Shown one piece after another: positions 1-8,101 of a DNA stretch of 47,180 nucleotides (position 1 is its first letter; each line of letters opens with the position of its first letter). Origin of the DNA: Marinifilum sp. D737 (GTDB lineage: Bacteria > Bacteroidota > Bacteroidia > Bacteroidales > Marinifilaceae). The position numbers and the translations under genes were made by a program. Under the pieces are notes generated by a model. That model did no database searches and was not told the origin of the DNA. It saw nothing but the letters and a program-made list of their open reading frames with translations. Where the stretch lies: contig NZ_JANQCD010000032.1 in the NCBI RefSeq assembly GCF_026672275.1, positions 1 through 47,180 on the forward strand, in the 5' to 3' direction.

Positions 1-13
1 TTAGGAGTTATAC

Positions 14-87
14 TCCTCCTTAGCTCAGCTGGTTAGAGCACCTGACTGTTAATCAGGGGGTCCTAGGTTCAAGTCCTAGAGGGGGAG
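14..87 (+). tRNA. tRNA-Asn (GTT)
   Basis: A complete cloverleaf can be drawn. The acceptor strand TCCTCCT pairs with AGGGGGA (80-86) including one G-U pair, the anticodon stem CCTGA/TCAGG encloses GTT at 48-50, and the T arm is CTAGG-TTCAAGT-CCTAG. The discriminator is G at 87. CCA is not encoded (the next bases are CAAA), as is usual in Bacteroidota. First of two identical copies. Confidence 0.96.
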
Positions 88-135
88 CAAAAAACCTTTC
101 TTAATGGGTTTAAAAATATATTAGGAGTTATACAC

Positions 136-209
136 TCCTCCTTAGCTCAGCTGGTTAGAGCACCTGACTGTTAATCAGGGGGTCCTAGGTTCAAGTCCTA
201 GAGGGGGAG
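136..209 (+). tRNA. tRNA-Asn (GTT), second copy
   Basis: The sequence is identical to the tRNA at 14-87. The anticodon GTT is at 170-172 and the acceptor pairing TCCTCCT/AGGGGGA is at 136-142/202-208. It is followed within 10 bases by an intrinsic terminator, so both copies probably lie on one transcript that began upstream of the window. Confidence 0.96.
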
Positions 210-216
210 CAAAAAG

Positions 217-243
217 AAGCCATCCAATTTGGGTGGCTTTTTT
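217..243 (+). terminator. Intrinsic terminator after tRNA-Asn pair
   Basis: A 9-bp stem AAGCCATCC/GGGTGGCTT (one T-G pair) with a 5-nt loop is followed by a run of T. It closes the tRNA transcript. Confidence 0.85.
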
Positions 244-275
244 CATATCCTTCCTCTCCTATTCAAAAAATCTTC

Positions 276-283
276 TAATTTTG
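276..283 (+). promoter_or_regulatory. Possible Bacteroidota -7 element before PAP2 gene
   Basis: TAATTTTG matches the TAnnTTTG -7 consensus and lies 22 bases before the GTG start at 305. No TTG is seen at the expected distance upstream, so this is only a partial promoter match. Confidence 0.35.
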
Positions 284-304
284 TTGGGTTCAAAAATATA
301 ACCC

Positions 305-1048
305 GTGAAAAATAAGTTACTAGCACTTCTATTCCTTTTGGTCATATCAATCCAATCAAAAGCTTTTAATCCTGTTCAACAAGATTCTATTCCCTATTTT
401 AAAAACTCCAGAAACATCTTAAATCCAGGTTTGGGCAAAGAAGTTTTCAGCAGCAAAAACCTGATTATCTTTGGTGGTTTATTAGGAGGAGCTTTCTTAA
501 TAGATGAATGGGCCAGCGATAAAATCAAGGACAACCAATCTTCTTTTGCAGGCAAATACACGGATTTCTTTAATGAATTTGGTGAAAAAAAGATCATTGC
601 TCCTTCGATAGTAGCAACATGGGCAATTGGTGCAATAATAAAAGATGAAAGACTTTCCAATACAGCACTCAACTCTGCGAAAGCATTGGCTACTGGAGCA
701 ATTTTAACCGAAGGGATTAAAATTATTGCTGGTCGTTCTCGTCCTGATCAGATGCATGGCAATATGCACTTTGATGCTTTTGGAGGAAATTCCAACAATA
801 CCAAATCATTTCCGTCAGGACATGCATTTGTGGCATGGTCTGTGTTCACACCTTTTGCCGAAGAATATAGCAAATGGATCTATGTAATTCCAGCATCGGT
901 AAGTTTAGCAAGAATGTACCGAAACAGACACTGGTTCTCAGATGTTGTTTTAGGTGGAGGAATTGGCTATTTTGCAGGCCTTTATTTTCACAAACGCAAA
1001 AATCAGAGGGTATTATTTAGTGGAAATGGAATAGTAATCAAATTTTAA
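305..1048 (+). CDS. PAP2-family phosphatase (exported/membrane)
   Basis: This 247-aa protein starts at GTG, and the first 21 residues form a signal peptide or membrane anchor. The acid phosphatase/PAP2 triad is complete: K139-x6-R146-P147, P170-S171-G172-H173, and R203-x5-H209-x3-D213. Known members of this family dephosphorylate membrane lipids such as undecaprenyl pyrophosphate or phosphatidylglycerophosphate on the outer face of the inner membrane. The sequence does not show which substrate is used here. It stands 41 bp before the MFS transporter on the same strand, so co-transcription is possible. The residues between the anchor and the first motif are moderately hydrophobic, and a beta-barrel extension is not evident. 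Confidence 0.85.
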   Translation: MKNKLLALLFLLVISIQSKAFNPVQQDSIPYFKNSRNILNPGLGKEVFSSKNLIIFGGLLGGAFLIDEWASDKIKDNQSSFAGKYTDFFNEFGEKKIIAPSIVATWAIGAIIKDERLSNTALNSAKALATGAILTEGIKIIAGRSRPDQMHGNMHFDAFGGNSNNTKSFPSGHAFVAWSVFTPFAEEYSKWIYVIPASVSLARMYRNRHWFSDVVLGGGIGYFAGLYFHKRKNQRVLFSGNGIVIKF

Positions 1049-1089
1049 ACAACAACACAAACAACCTACACAACCAAAAAATTTTAGTT

Positions 1090-2529
1090 ATGAGTATTAC
1101 TAAAGTATTTAAAAAATTTCCCAGAACCTTTTGGGTAGCCAACACCATTGAGCTTTTCGAACGATGGGCTTGGTACGGCTTTTTCATGTTATTTGCCAAC
1201 TACCTTACAGGATCAACAGATATTGGAGCACTTGGATTATCGCAGGCACAAAAAGGAATTATCATGGGAGTTGGAACAGGTATTTTATACTTCCTTCCTG
1301 TTATTACTGGTGCAATTGCAGATAAATATGGGTATAAACGTGTTTTAGGAATTTCATTTGTTGTATACAGCACTGCTTTTATTGCCCTGCCTCTATTCAA
1401 TACTTTTGCAGGAGTATTTGCCATGTATCTATACTTGGCATTAGGTGCAGCTTTGTTTAAGCCTATTATATCTGCCACTGTAGCAAAAACAACCGACGAA
1501 GAAACCTCATCCATTGGTTTTGGAATCTTTTATATGATGGTTAACATTGGAGCATTTATTGGTCCTTTGGTGACACTCGCATACAAAGACAGTGGCTACA
1601 CTACTGTTTTCTACATTTCGGCTGGTGTAATCTTAATCAATTTTATCTTGATTCTGTTCTACAAGGAGCCTGAAAGAGAAATCAAACAAGAATCATTAGG
1701 GGAAGCAATTGGTAATGTATTCAAAAATATAGGAACCGCCCTAAGCGATTTTAAATTTGTGATTTTTCTTCTTCTTGTTGCAGCATTCTGGAGCATGTAC
1801 TATCAATTGTTCTTTACCTTGCCTGTATTTATTACACAGTGGGTTGATACTTCATCAGTTTACAATTTCTTTGAAGGTTTTATGCCAGCAGTAACGGAAA
1901 CTTATGGTAAAGGTGGACAAATGGACTCAGAGTTTATCGTGAATTTCGATGCCATGTTCATCATCATCTTCCAGATTATTATCTCATCAATTGTAATGAA
2001 ACTAAAGCCATTAAAAGCAATGATGGGTGGAATTTTGGTTTGTACCATTGGTATGGCACTAACCCTTTACACGCAAAATGTATTGTTTGTAATTACAGCA
2101 ATCTTTATTTTCTCGATTGGTGAAATGGCCAGTTCTCCAAAAATTACAGAATACATTGGTAGAATTGCTCCAAAAGATAAAGTTGGCTTATACATGGGAT
2201 GTTCTTTCCTACCTGTTTTTGCAGGTAGTACTCTTGGTGGAGTAATCTCAGGTAATGTATATGGCAGCATGTCAGATAAGGTGAACCTATTGGTTAAAGA
2301 AGTGGAAAAAAGAGGTTTGGATATTCCTGCTATCTCTAAAGATTTTTCAGCTACAGAATATTTCAATAGAGCTGGTGAATTAATGGGTATGAACCAAAAC
2401 GAATTGACTCAATTCCTTTGGAACACCTACAATCCAGATAATATCTGGTATGTGATTTTAGCAATTGGCTTATTTGCTGTTATTGCTCTTTATTTCTACG
2501 ATAAATTACTATTAAATAAAAAATCTTAA
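1090..2529 (+). CDS. POT-like MFS transporter (proton-coupled oligopeptide type)
   Basis: This 479-aa polytopic membrane protein belongs to the major facilitator superfamily. An ELFERWAWYG motif at residues 21-30 resembles the E-x-x-E-R-F-x-Y-Y-G motif of helix 1 in the POT/PTR peptide transporters. The helix 2-3 loop carries an MFS motif A (GAIADKYGYKR, residues 74-84). Family knowledge suggests proton-driven uptake of di- or tripeptides, but the central insert (about residues 255-280) and the variant ERW differ from the classical transporters, so the substrate is uncertain. It ends just before a strong intrinsic terminator. Confidence 0.75.
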   Translation: MSITKVFKKFPRTFWVANTIELFERWAWYGFFMLFANYLTGSTDIGALGLSQAQKGIIMGVGTGILYFLPVITGAIADKYGYKRVLGISFVVYSTAFIALPLFNTFAGVFAMYLYLALGAALFKPIISATVAKTTDEETSSIGFGIFYMMVNIGAFIGPLVTLAYKDSGYTTVFYISAGVILINFILILFYKEPEREIKQESLGEAIGNVFKNIGTALSDFKFVIFLLLVAAFWSMYYQLFFTLPVFITQWVDTSSVYNFFEGFMPAVTETYGKGGQMDSEFIVNFDAMFIIIFQIIISSIVMKLKPLKAMMGGILVCTIGMALTLYTQNVLFVITAIFIFSIGEMASSPKITEYIGRIAPKDKVGLYMGCSFLPVFAGSTLGGVISGNVYGSMSDKVNLLVKEVEKRGLDIPAISKDFSATEYFNRAGELMGMNQNELTQFLWNTYNPDNIWYVILAIGLFAVIALYFYDKLLLNKKS

Positions 2530-2561
2530 CAATTACCATCGTAAAATGGTTAACAATTTTT

Positions 2562-2586
2562 AATCCCGCTTCAGCGGGATTTTTTT
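2562..2586 (+). terminator. Intrinsic terminator after MFS transporter
   Basis: The 8-bp stem AATCCCGC/GCGGGATT has a TTCA loop and is followed by TTTTT. Confidence 0.9.
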
Positions 2587-2764
2587 ATGTCTTTTTCATC
2601 AAAATATTATTGAAAAATAAGGCTATCTAGCAGATATTTCATAATTTGGCCTCAATATTCCGTGCAACAGTAGTCACTTTTCCGTGATTTGTTCGTAGTA
2701 TATACAACCACAACCATTTTTATGCTCTCAACCAAGGTATTAATAACGTACTAAGGATTTGTAT

Positions 2765-4516
2765 ATGATTAGAATTCTACGCACAAAACTCTATATATTA
2801 ATTATTCTCTTAGCTAGTGTATTTTCTACACTGGCCCAAACTTCCGTTGAGCAATATTATCAAAATGCTGAAGGTAAATCAGGAATTGAATTAAAGACAG
2901 CTCTTCACAACATCATTAAATCACAAAAAGTGCTTGAATACAGCAGTGGTAATCCAAGCGTTTGGGATGCTTTAAAACAAACCGATGAAGATCCAGATAA
3001 TCCAAACAATCTAATTCTAATATACACAGGTAGGAGTGAAAAAAAATCTCGACAAGATGATGGGAAAAGCGATGATCCGGATTCTTGGAATCGCGAGCAT
3101 ATTTGGGCAAAATCCTATGGATTAGGCAATCCTTATGATGATCCAGGAGCTGCCACCGACATACACGCATTGCGCCCTGCCGACAGGAGTGTAAATACTG
3201 ATCGATGGAATAAGTTTTTTGATAATGGGGGAACTCAAAACTCAGAAGCAACAGGATGTTATTCAGATGGAGATTCATGGGAACCAAGAGATGAGGTGAA
3301 AGGTGATGTTGCCCGAATGATTTTTTACATGACAGTACGTTATGAGGGAACCAATGGTGAACCTGATTGCGAGATGACCAATGATATGAACCTATACAAT
3401 TCAGGTGAAACTGTTCATGGCCGAAAGGCAACATTATTGGAATGGCACAAACAAGATCCTGTAAGTGAATGGGAACGTAAACGAAATGAGAAAATCTACG
3501 AAATTCAAGAAAATAGAAATCCTTTCATCGATCACCCAGAGTATGCCAATTACATTTGGCTAAACGAAAGTCCAGCTGAGTTCAATCTTACCTCTACCAT
3601 TCCTGTTAACAACACTTCTAATGTGGAAGTGAATGCGGAATTAATGGTGAATTTTACTCAAGAAGTTTCGGCGGGAGAAGGAAATTTAATTATTCACAAT
3701 AAGGATGATAATAGTATTTTCGAAACCATTAAAATGAATAATACTTCATTGGTAACTTTCGATGGCAAAACAGTTAAAGTACTCCCTTACAATAATTTTA
3801 AGGCTGGAAATAGCTACTATATCAAAATAGAAACCAATGCCATTAAGAATGCTGATGGGGAATATTTTAAAGGAATTGATAATAATTACACATGGGCATT
3901 CTCAACAGGTAATTTAGTACTCGATCCTCTTGAAATTACTGCCAGAGTTCCTCTAAATGAAGCAGAAAATGTTAGCTCAGATATTGAAATTAGTATGGAT
4001 TTTAATCATTCTGTAAGTGCTGGAAATGATAGTGATGGATTTAAAGTTTACAATTCAGAGGATGATCTGATAGAATATTTGGGTGCTTCCAATACGAGCA
4101 TTGAGTATGATGACAATGTGATTACAATTAGTTTAAGCAACGAATTGGAAGAAGGTGAAAGCTATTACATCTTAATTGATGAAAAGGCTGTGAAGGATGC
4201 TGCAGGCAATTATTTCAAAGGTATTTCGGATAAAACGGAATGGACTTTTACAACAGATAGAACCACAAGCATAGATGATCCTTTTACCAATGATGCCAAA
4301 CCTGCATTCTATCCTAATCCAAGTAGTAGAACCATTTATCTTACCAATCAACAAAATGTTGAAAAAATTAGAATTATAAACCTTACAGGGAAACCAATCA
4401 TAGAAGAAAGCGGACAAACTTCTTTAAGCTTATCCAGCCTTCCAAAAGGCATTTACATCCTAACATTTTCCATGAAGGATGGAACAAGAATCTCGAAAAA
4501 ACTAATCAAGAAATAA
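2765..4516 (+). CDS. Secreted endonuclease I with Ig-like domains and T9SS signal
   Basis: The ATG at 2765 is preferred over the in-frame TTG six bases upstream because it opens directly into a signal peptide (MIRILRTKLYILIILLAS). The catalytic part of about 260 residues is endonuclease I-like: a SWNREHIWAKS block with the NREH catalytic signature near residue 109-112, DIHALRP downstream, DVARMIFYM, and the closing RNPFIDHPEY. Family members are non-specific DNA/RNA endonucleases of the beta-beta-alpha metal fold. Two SbsA/Big_5-type Ig-like domains follow (about 270-380 and 385-497). A type A T9SS sorting domain begins at YPNPSSRTI (about 511) and ends in KKLIKK. The protein is therefore probably exported through the type IX system and either released or anchored on the cell surface. 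It is convergent with a second, shorter endonuclease I gene. Confidence 0.88.
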   Translation: MIRILRTKLYILIILLASVFSTLAQTSVEQYYQNAEGKSGIELKTALHNIIKSQKVLEYSSGNPSVWDALKQTDEDPDNPNNLILIYTGRSEKKSRQDDGKSDDPDSWNREHIWAKSYGLGNPYDDPGAATDIHALRPADRSVNTDRWNKFFDNGGTQNSEATGCYSDGDSWEPRDEVKGDVARMIFYMTVRYEGTNGEPDCEMTNDMNLYNSGETVHGRKATLLEWHKQDPVSEWERKRNEKIYEIQENRNPFIDHPEYANYIWLNESPAEFNLTSTIPVNNTSNVEVNAELMVNFTQEVSAGEGNLIIHNKDDNSIFETIKMNNTSLVTFDGKTVKVLPYNNFKAGNSYYIKIETNAIKNADGEYFKGIDNNYTWAFSTGNLVLDPLEITARVPLNEAENVSSDIEISMDFNHSVSAGNDSDGFKVYNSEDDLIEYLGASNTSIEYDDNVITISLSNELEEGESYYILIDEKAVKDAAGNYFKGISDKTEWTFTTDRTTSIDDPFTNDAKPAFYPNPSSRTIYLTNQQNVEKIRIINLTGKPIIEESGQTSLSLSSLPKGIYILTFSMKDGTRISKKLIKK

Positions 4517-4518
4517 AG

Positions 4519-4546
4519 AAAGCGGTTGATGATTCAACCGCTTTTT
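4519..4546 (+). terminator. Intrinsic terminator after endonuclease I
   Basis: The stem AAAGCGGTTGA/TCAACCGCTTT with a TGAT loop is followed by TTT and CTTTC. It lies between convergent genes and may also slow minus-strand transcription. Confidence 0.85.
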
Positions 4547-4598
4547 CTTTCAAGTAAAAACAATTACTAATTGTTCATTACTCATTATTAATTGATCA

Positions 4599-5552
4599 CT
4601 ACTCTTTCCAGGTTGCATCCTTCTTGTCGCCGAATACGTACTTCACCAATTCAGGATGGTCGATGAATGGGTTACGATTCTTCTGGAAACCGTAAATGAT
4701 ATTGTTTCTTCTGATTTCATAAGGGTCAACCGGATCCAACTCATTCCACTTCAACAAATCATCCAACTTACCCATACGAGCTTCTTTATCTATAACTCCT
4801 GAGTTATCAACTTTAAAGTCATAACGAACTGCCATGTAAAAAATCATTCGGGCGACATCTCCTTTAGCGCTTAATGGCGGTTCATAAAATTGAGTATTAG
4901 ATGTTCTAGGGCCATTCACATCGCCAAAGTTTTTATTGCCTCTGGTACTATTTTCTCTACTGTATGATGCTCTTAAATGATGACCATCGGTACCTGCTCC
5001 TGGAGATGTACCAAAATCACCATGTGATTTGGCCCAAACATGCTCTCTGTTCCACTCGTCGCTTACACCAGCACTATGATCATTTTTAGCTCTTCCAGTT
5101 TCCGTATAAATCTGCCATACTTGTCTTTCATCTGCTGGATTCTGGTCACCTGCTTCACACATGTCCCAAACATCGTATGATGAACTGCTTGTATACTCCA
5201 ATTTAATAGCGCCAGTGGAGATAATTTCTTGCAATTCCTCTCTTAAATCATCACCTTTAAGAGTAGATGCAGAGGTATAATAGTTCTTTGGAATTCGTAC
5301 AGACATCATGTGCTGTCCCTCTTCAACAGTTGCTACATACTCTTTGGGAGTATAATTCACAATAATCTTACCTTCTGAGTCTACGTTAGGAGTCAAATAG
5401 TTCTCTCTATCCGTATTCTTATTATCATCAGGTTGGTCTGGCTGATCTGGTTGTTCGATATCAGTATCTGGTGCTGAATTATCGCCGCTTCCTGAATCAC
5501 AAGAGAACAGGAAGAAGTTGAACATTAACAGCAACAATAAAATCTTTTTCAT
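4599..5552 (-). CDS. Lipoprotein endonuclease I
   Basis: This 317-aa protein begins with a lipoprotein signal peptide ending in FLFSC (Cys18), followed by an acidic, proline-rich D/Q/P linker. The catalytic domain has EWNREHVWAKS with N168-R169-E170-H171, then GTDGHHLRAS, DVARMIFYM and RNPFIDHPE. These are the same blocks as in the neighbouring secreted endonuclease, so the two are paralogous catalytic domains with different anchoring. It is the third gene of a minus-strand set with a TonB receptor and a DUF5689 lipoprotein. A hairpin terminator lies between it and the lipoprotein gene, so its level probably differs from that of its neighbours. Likely role: cutting DNA at the cell surface to feed the receptor (inference). 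Confidence 0.88.
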   Translation of the reverse strand: MKKILLLLLMFNFFLFSCDSGSGDNSAPDTDIEQPDQPDQPDDNKNTDRENYLTPNVDSEGKIIVNYTPKEYVATVEEGQHMMSVRIPKNYYTSASTLKGDDLREELQEIISTGAIKLEYTSSSSYDVWDMCEAGDQNPADERQVWQIYTETGRAKNDHSAGVSDEWNREHVWAKSHGDFGTSPGAGTDGHHLRASYSRENSTRGNKNFGDVNGPRTSNTQFYEPPLSAKGDVARMIFYMAVRYDFKVDNSGVIDKEARMGKLDDLLKWNELDPVDPYEIRRNNIIYGFQKNRNPFIDHPELVKYVFGDKKDATWKE

Positions 5553-5569
5553 CGTTCTAACAATTTATT

Positions 5570-5603
5570 AAAAAATAGGGCATTGTTAAAGAACAATGCC
5601 CTA
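5570..5603 (-). terminator. Hairpin terminator/attenuator inside receptor-nuclease operon
   Basis: Read on the minus strand, TAGGGCATTGTT pairs with AACAATGCCCTA (12 bp, 4-nt loop) and is followed by TTTTTT. It lies between the DUF5689 lipoprotein stop and the endonuclease start, so it would reduce but need not abolish transcription of the nuclease gene. Confidence 0.8.
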
Positions 5604-5623
5604 AAATTATATTATAAACTTAC

Positions 5624-8077
5624 TTATTCAATTGTAATGTCATCAACTAATAAATCGTAAGCTTGTTCTTTACCAACTTTTAAGGCAAATAGAGATTCTC
5701 CTGCTGTTGTTTGAAGAGCAACATCAGTAATGTTTAATGTAACTTTAACCCATTCTCCACTTGTATCAATTGTTCCAGTATAGGAATTAGACGAAGAAGG
5801 TTCAATAGTTGCTTCTGCAGAATAGTCACCTAAATTGAATCGAGCATATCCATCCGCTTTGTAAACATTTAAAGATAACGATTTACCTGAAGTTCCTTTA
5901 ATGTAGAATACAATTTTAGTTTTTCCTGTAGCATCGAATCCTTCTGGTACAGTTGCAGTAAATACATAATCATTACCTGTAGGGGTAGTCTTAATCTGCA
6001 TGGCTTTACCACCATTTCTTCCTTCAGTACTTTGTTCTACATAGGATTTTAAACCATAATTATTCAAAGCTCCTGTAAAAGCATTCCAATCTTCAAAATC
6101 AGAACCTGGGAAAAGGCTTGCTGCATTGGTATCACCTCCATTATCGCCACCGCCAGTGTCGCCACCACCTTCTGTATAATTGAATTTCACGTTATCAAGT
6201 TGCCATGTTCCGCTGTTATCTTTGCTTCCTGTATACTTAAAAGCAATGTGAACTGTTCCCGAATATGATGAAAGATCGATATCACCCGAGTTCGTAAATT
6301 CACTGCTGTAACCTGTTGCGTTTTTAGGAGCAAGTGTTACAGTTAGTGGCTGCCAATTAGCAGCAGCTAAGTCCTTATTAAAATCAGTTGCAATGAATAC
6401 CTCTAAAGTCTCATCCTTAGAATAACCTGCCTTTGTTTCGAAGCTAAAGTTTTTATTAGCTGCAGCATCAAGATCTAAACCCGGAGTTACAACCCAAGCC
6501 TCCATAGCATCCAATTCTGAATTATAACCTGATGCCTGAATGTACTTATTACCACTGTACTCTTTACCAATCCAGTTTCTATCACCTGCTGTGGCTCCAA
6601 CAAACCAACCTTCCAATGCCACATCGCTCTCTGCAGTAACATTATCGAATGCCTCATTTAATTCTGTTACAGTAACATCAGCAGGAGGAGCTGCTACAGT
6701 GTTAAACTTCACATTATCAACTTGGAAAGTACCACCTTTTGTACCAGCTTCCGCTTCGTATTTAAAGGCAATATAAACAGTACCATTATATCCGGAAAGA
6801 TCAATATCTCCCGATTTTACCCAGTCCGAATACTTATCAGCTGTTCCACTGGCAATATTAGCAGACAATTCTGTCCATGTAGCAGAATTCACATCTGTTG
6901 CCAAATCAGTAGAAATCAACACCTTCAAAGTAGCACCGGTATTGTATCCATTCTTAGTCTCGAAATTAAAAATCTTATTCTCAGCATTGGTAACATCCAA
7001 ACCTGGAGTAATCAACCAAGAAACATTTTTCGCATCTTCAGAATTGTATTCCGAAGCCTGAGCATATTTGGTACCATTGTACTCTTTTCCTTGCCACTTG
7101 CGTGTTCCTTCAGTATATACATTATTCCATCCTTCAAATGCAACATCTTCGTAATTTACGATCGCGTCAAAAGTTTCATTTAAACTGGTAACTGCGTTTC
7201 CTAAAGTAACTTCACCAGCAGATCCACCACCAGTAGATCCATCGAAACGCTCTCCAGTCATGTCAACATCTTCCAAAGAACGAATCATCATCTGCTTGTC
7301 ATTACCAAACTTACTTAAAACACCAACAATGGTACCTGATCCCTGAGGTAAAACTTCATCGTAGAAGTTGCTGTAACCACTGTTACGTACAATTAGTTTG
7401 TTTCCTTTGGGACCAACAAGATCACGGTTCGAACTCTTATCCTTTTCTGCATAAGTCAAAGTACCATCTGCATCTTCGAACTGAGCAGCAGTAATCTTTA
7501 CTAATGTACTAACCAATGAATTGTACAAATCATTGTCTTTAAGCTCCTCAAGAGAAACTTCTTTTGGCTGTAGCTCTATAGGTAGACCATTCAAGAAGAT
7601 ATGATCTTTAATTAAACCTGGATCAATACCTGCAAGGTTTGTATACTTACCATTTTGGAAAGTTCCTCCACCAAGTTGAACCAATCCATTGTAATCACCC
7701 AAAACCAAACCTTTCACTTTAATGAATACCTGTTGTCCAGGTTTCATCATTGAAGAAAGACCTTTTTCATTAATTTTTACTTCGATACCACCAGTAGCAC
7801 CTTCACGGCTATCTTGAACGATAATTTGCTTGTAGAAGTTTCCTTCAGTATCGTCAGATACAACATATCCTTCAATTACCAAATCTTCTTCAATAGTTTC
7901 AAATTCACCATTGGTATGTTTTGCTTTCAAGTCAGTAATTGATGTATTTGAAGCACCTTCATACTCAGGTACCATAATCTCTGGTTGGTCAAAATCATTA
8001 TCAACACAAGCTACAAAGCTGGTTGCAAGACCCGCTGTAATTAATGCAGCGTAGAAAAACTTTTTAATGCTCTTCAT
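5624..8077 (-). CDS. DUF5689 (OB-fold) lipoprotein with tandem choice-of-anchor-J domains
   Basis: This 817-aa surface lipoprotein has a lipidation Cys at residue 24 in SFVAC. Residues about 45-275 match a DUF5689/YhcR-type OB-fold region (EGYVVSDDTEGNFYKQ, then VKGLVLGDYNGLVQLGG, then IVGVLSKFGN). Residues about 297-459 and 472-632 are two homologous choice-of-anchor-J beta-sandwich modules; both start LNE-FD and share WITPGLD/VVTPGLD, SGDIDLS and VDNVKFN/LDNVKFN-type blocks. A Gly/Asp linker leads to a third jelly-roll-like domain (about 650-817). It lies 24 bp downstream of the TonB receptor and so is probably its cognate surface binding lipoprotein. OB-folds commonly bind nucleic acid, which fits the nuclease neighbours. 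Substrate binding itself is inferred. Confidence 0.8.
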   Translation of the reverse strand: MKSIKKFFYAALITAGLATSFVACVDNDFDQPEIMVPEYEGASNTSITDLKAKHTNGEFETIEEDLVIEGYVVSDDTEGNFYKQIIVQDSREGATGGIEVKINEKGLSSMMKPGQQVFIKVKGLVLGDYNGLVQLGGGTFQNGKYTNLAGIDPGLIKDHIFLNGLPIELQPKEVSLEELKDNDLYNSLVSTLVKITAAQFEDADGTLTYAEKDKSSNRDLVGPKGNKLIVRNSGYSNFYDEVLPQGSGTIVGVLSKFGNDKQMMIRSLEDVDMTGERFDGSTGGGSAGEVTLGNAVTSLNETFDAIVNYEDVAFEGWNNVYTEGTRKWQGKEYNGTKYAQASEYNSEDAKNVSWLITPGLDVTNAENKIFNFETKNGYNTGATLKVLISTDLATDVNSATWTELSANIASGTADKYSDWVKSGDIDLSGYNGTVYIAFKYEAEAGTKGGTFQVDNVKFNTVAAPPADVTVTELNEAFDNVTAESDVALEGWFVGATAGDRNWIGKEYSGNKYIQASGYNSELDAMEAWVVTPGLDLDAAANKNFSFETKAGYSKDETLEVFIATDFNKDLAAANWQPLTVTLAPKNATGYSSEFTNSGDIDLSSYSGTVHIAFKYTGSKDNSGTWQLDNVKFNYTEGGGDTGGGDNGGDTNAASLFPGSDFEDWNAFTGALNNYGLKSYVEQSTEGRNGGKAMQIKTTPTGNDYVFTATVPEGFDATGKTKIVFYIKGTSGKSLSLNVYKADGYARFNLGDYSAEATIEPSSSNSYTGTIDTSGEWVKVTLNITDVALQTTAGESLFALKVGKEQAYDLLVDDITIE

Positions 8078-8101
8078 ATCTTAGTTTTTATAGAATTTAG
8101 A

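Larger units (their letters stand above)
1..215 (+). repeat. Tandem duplication carrying tRNA-Asn
   Basis: Two nearly identical copies of about 93 bp (1-93 and 121-215) each contain a tRNA-Asn gene plus the same 5' flank, TTAGGAGTTATAC. The second copy differs by a two-base AC insertion just before the tRNA. The spacer is 27 bp. The 5' flank itself is conserved, which points to a recent tandem duplication of a processed unit. Confidence 0.85.
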
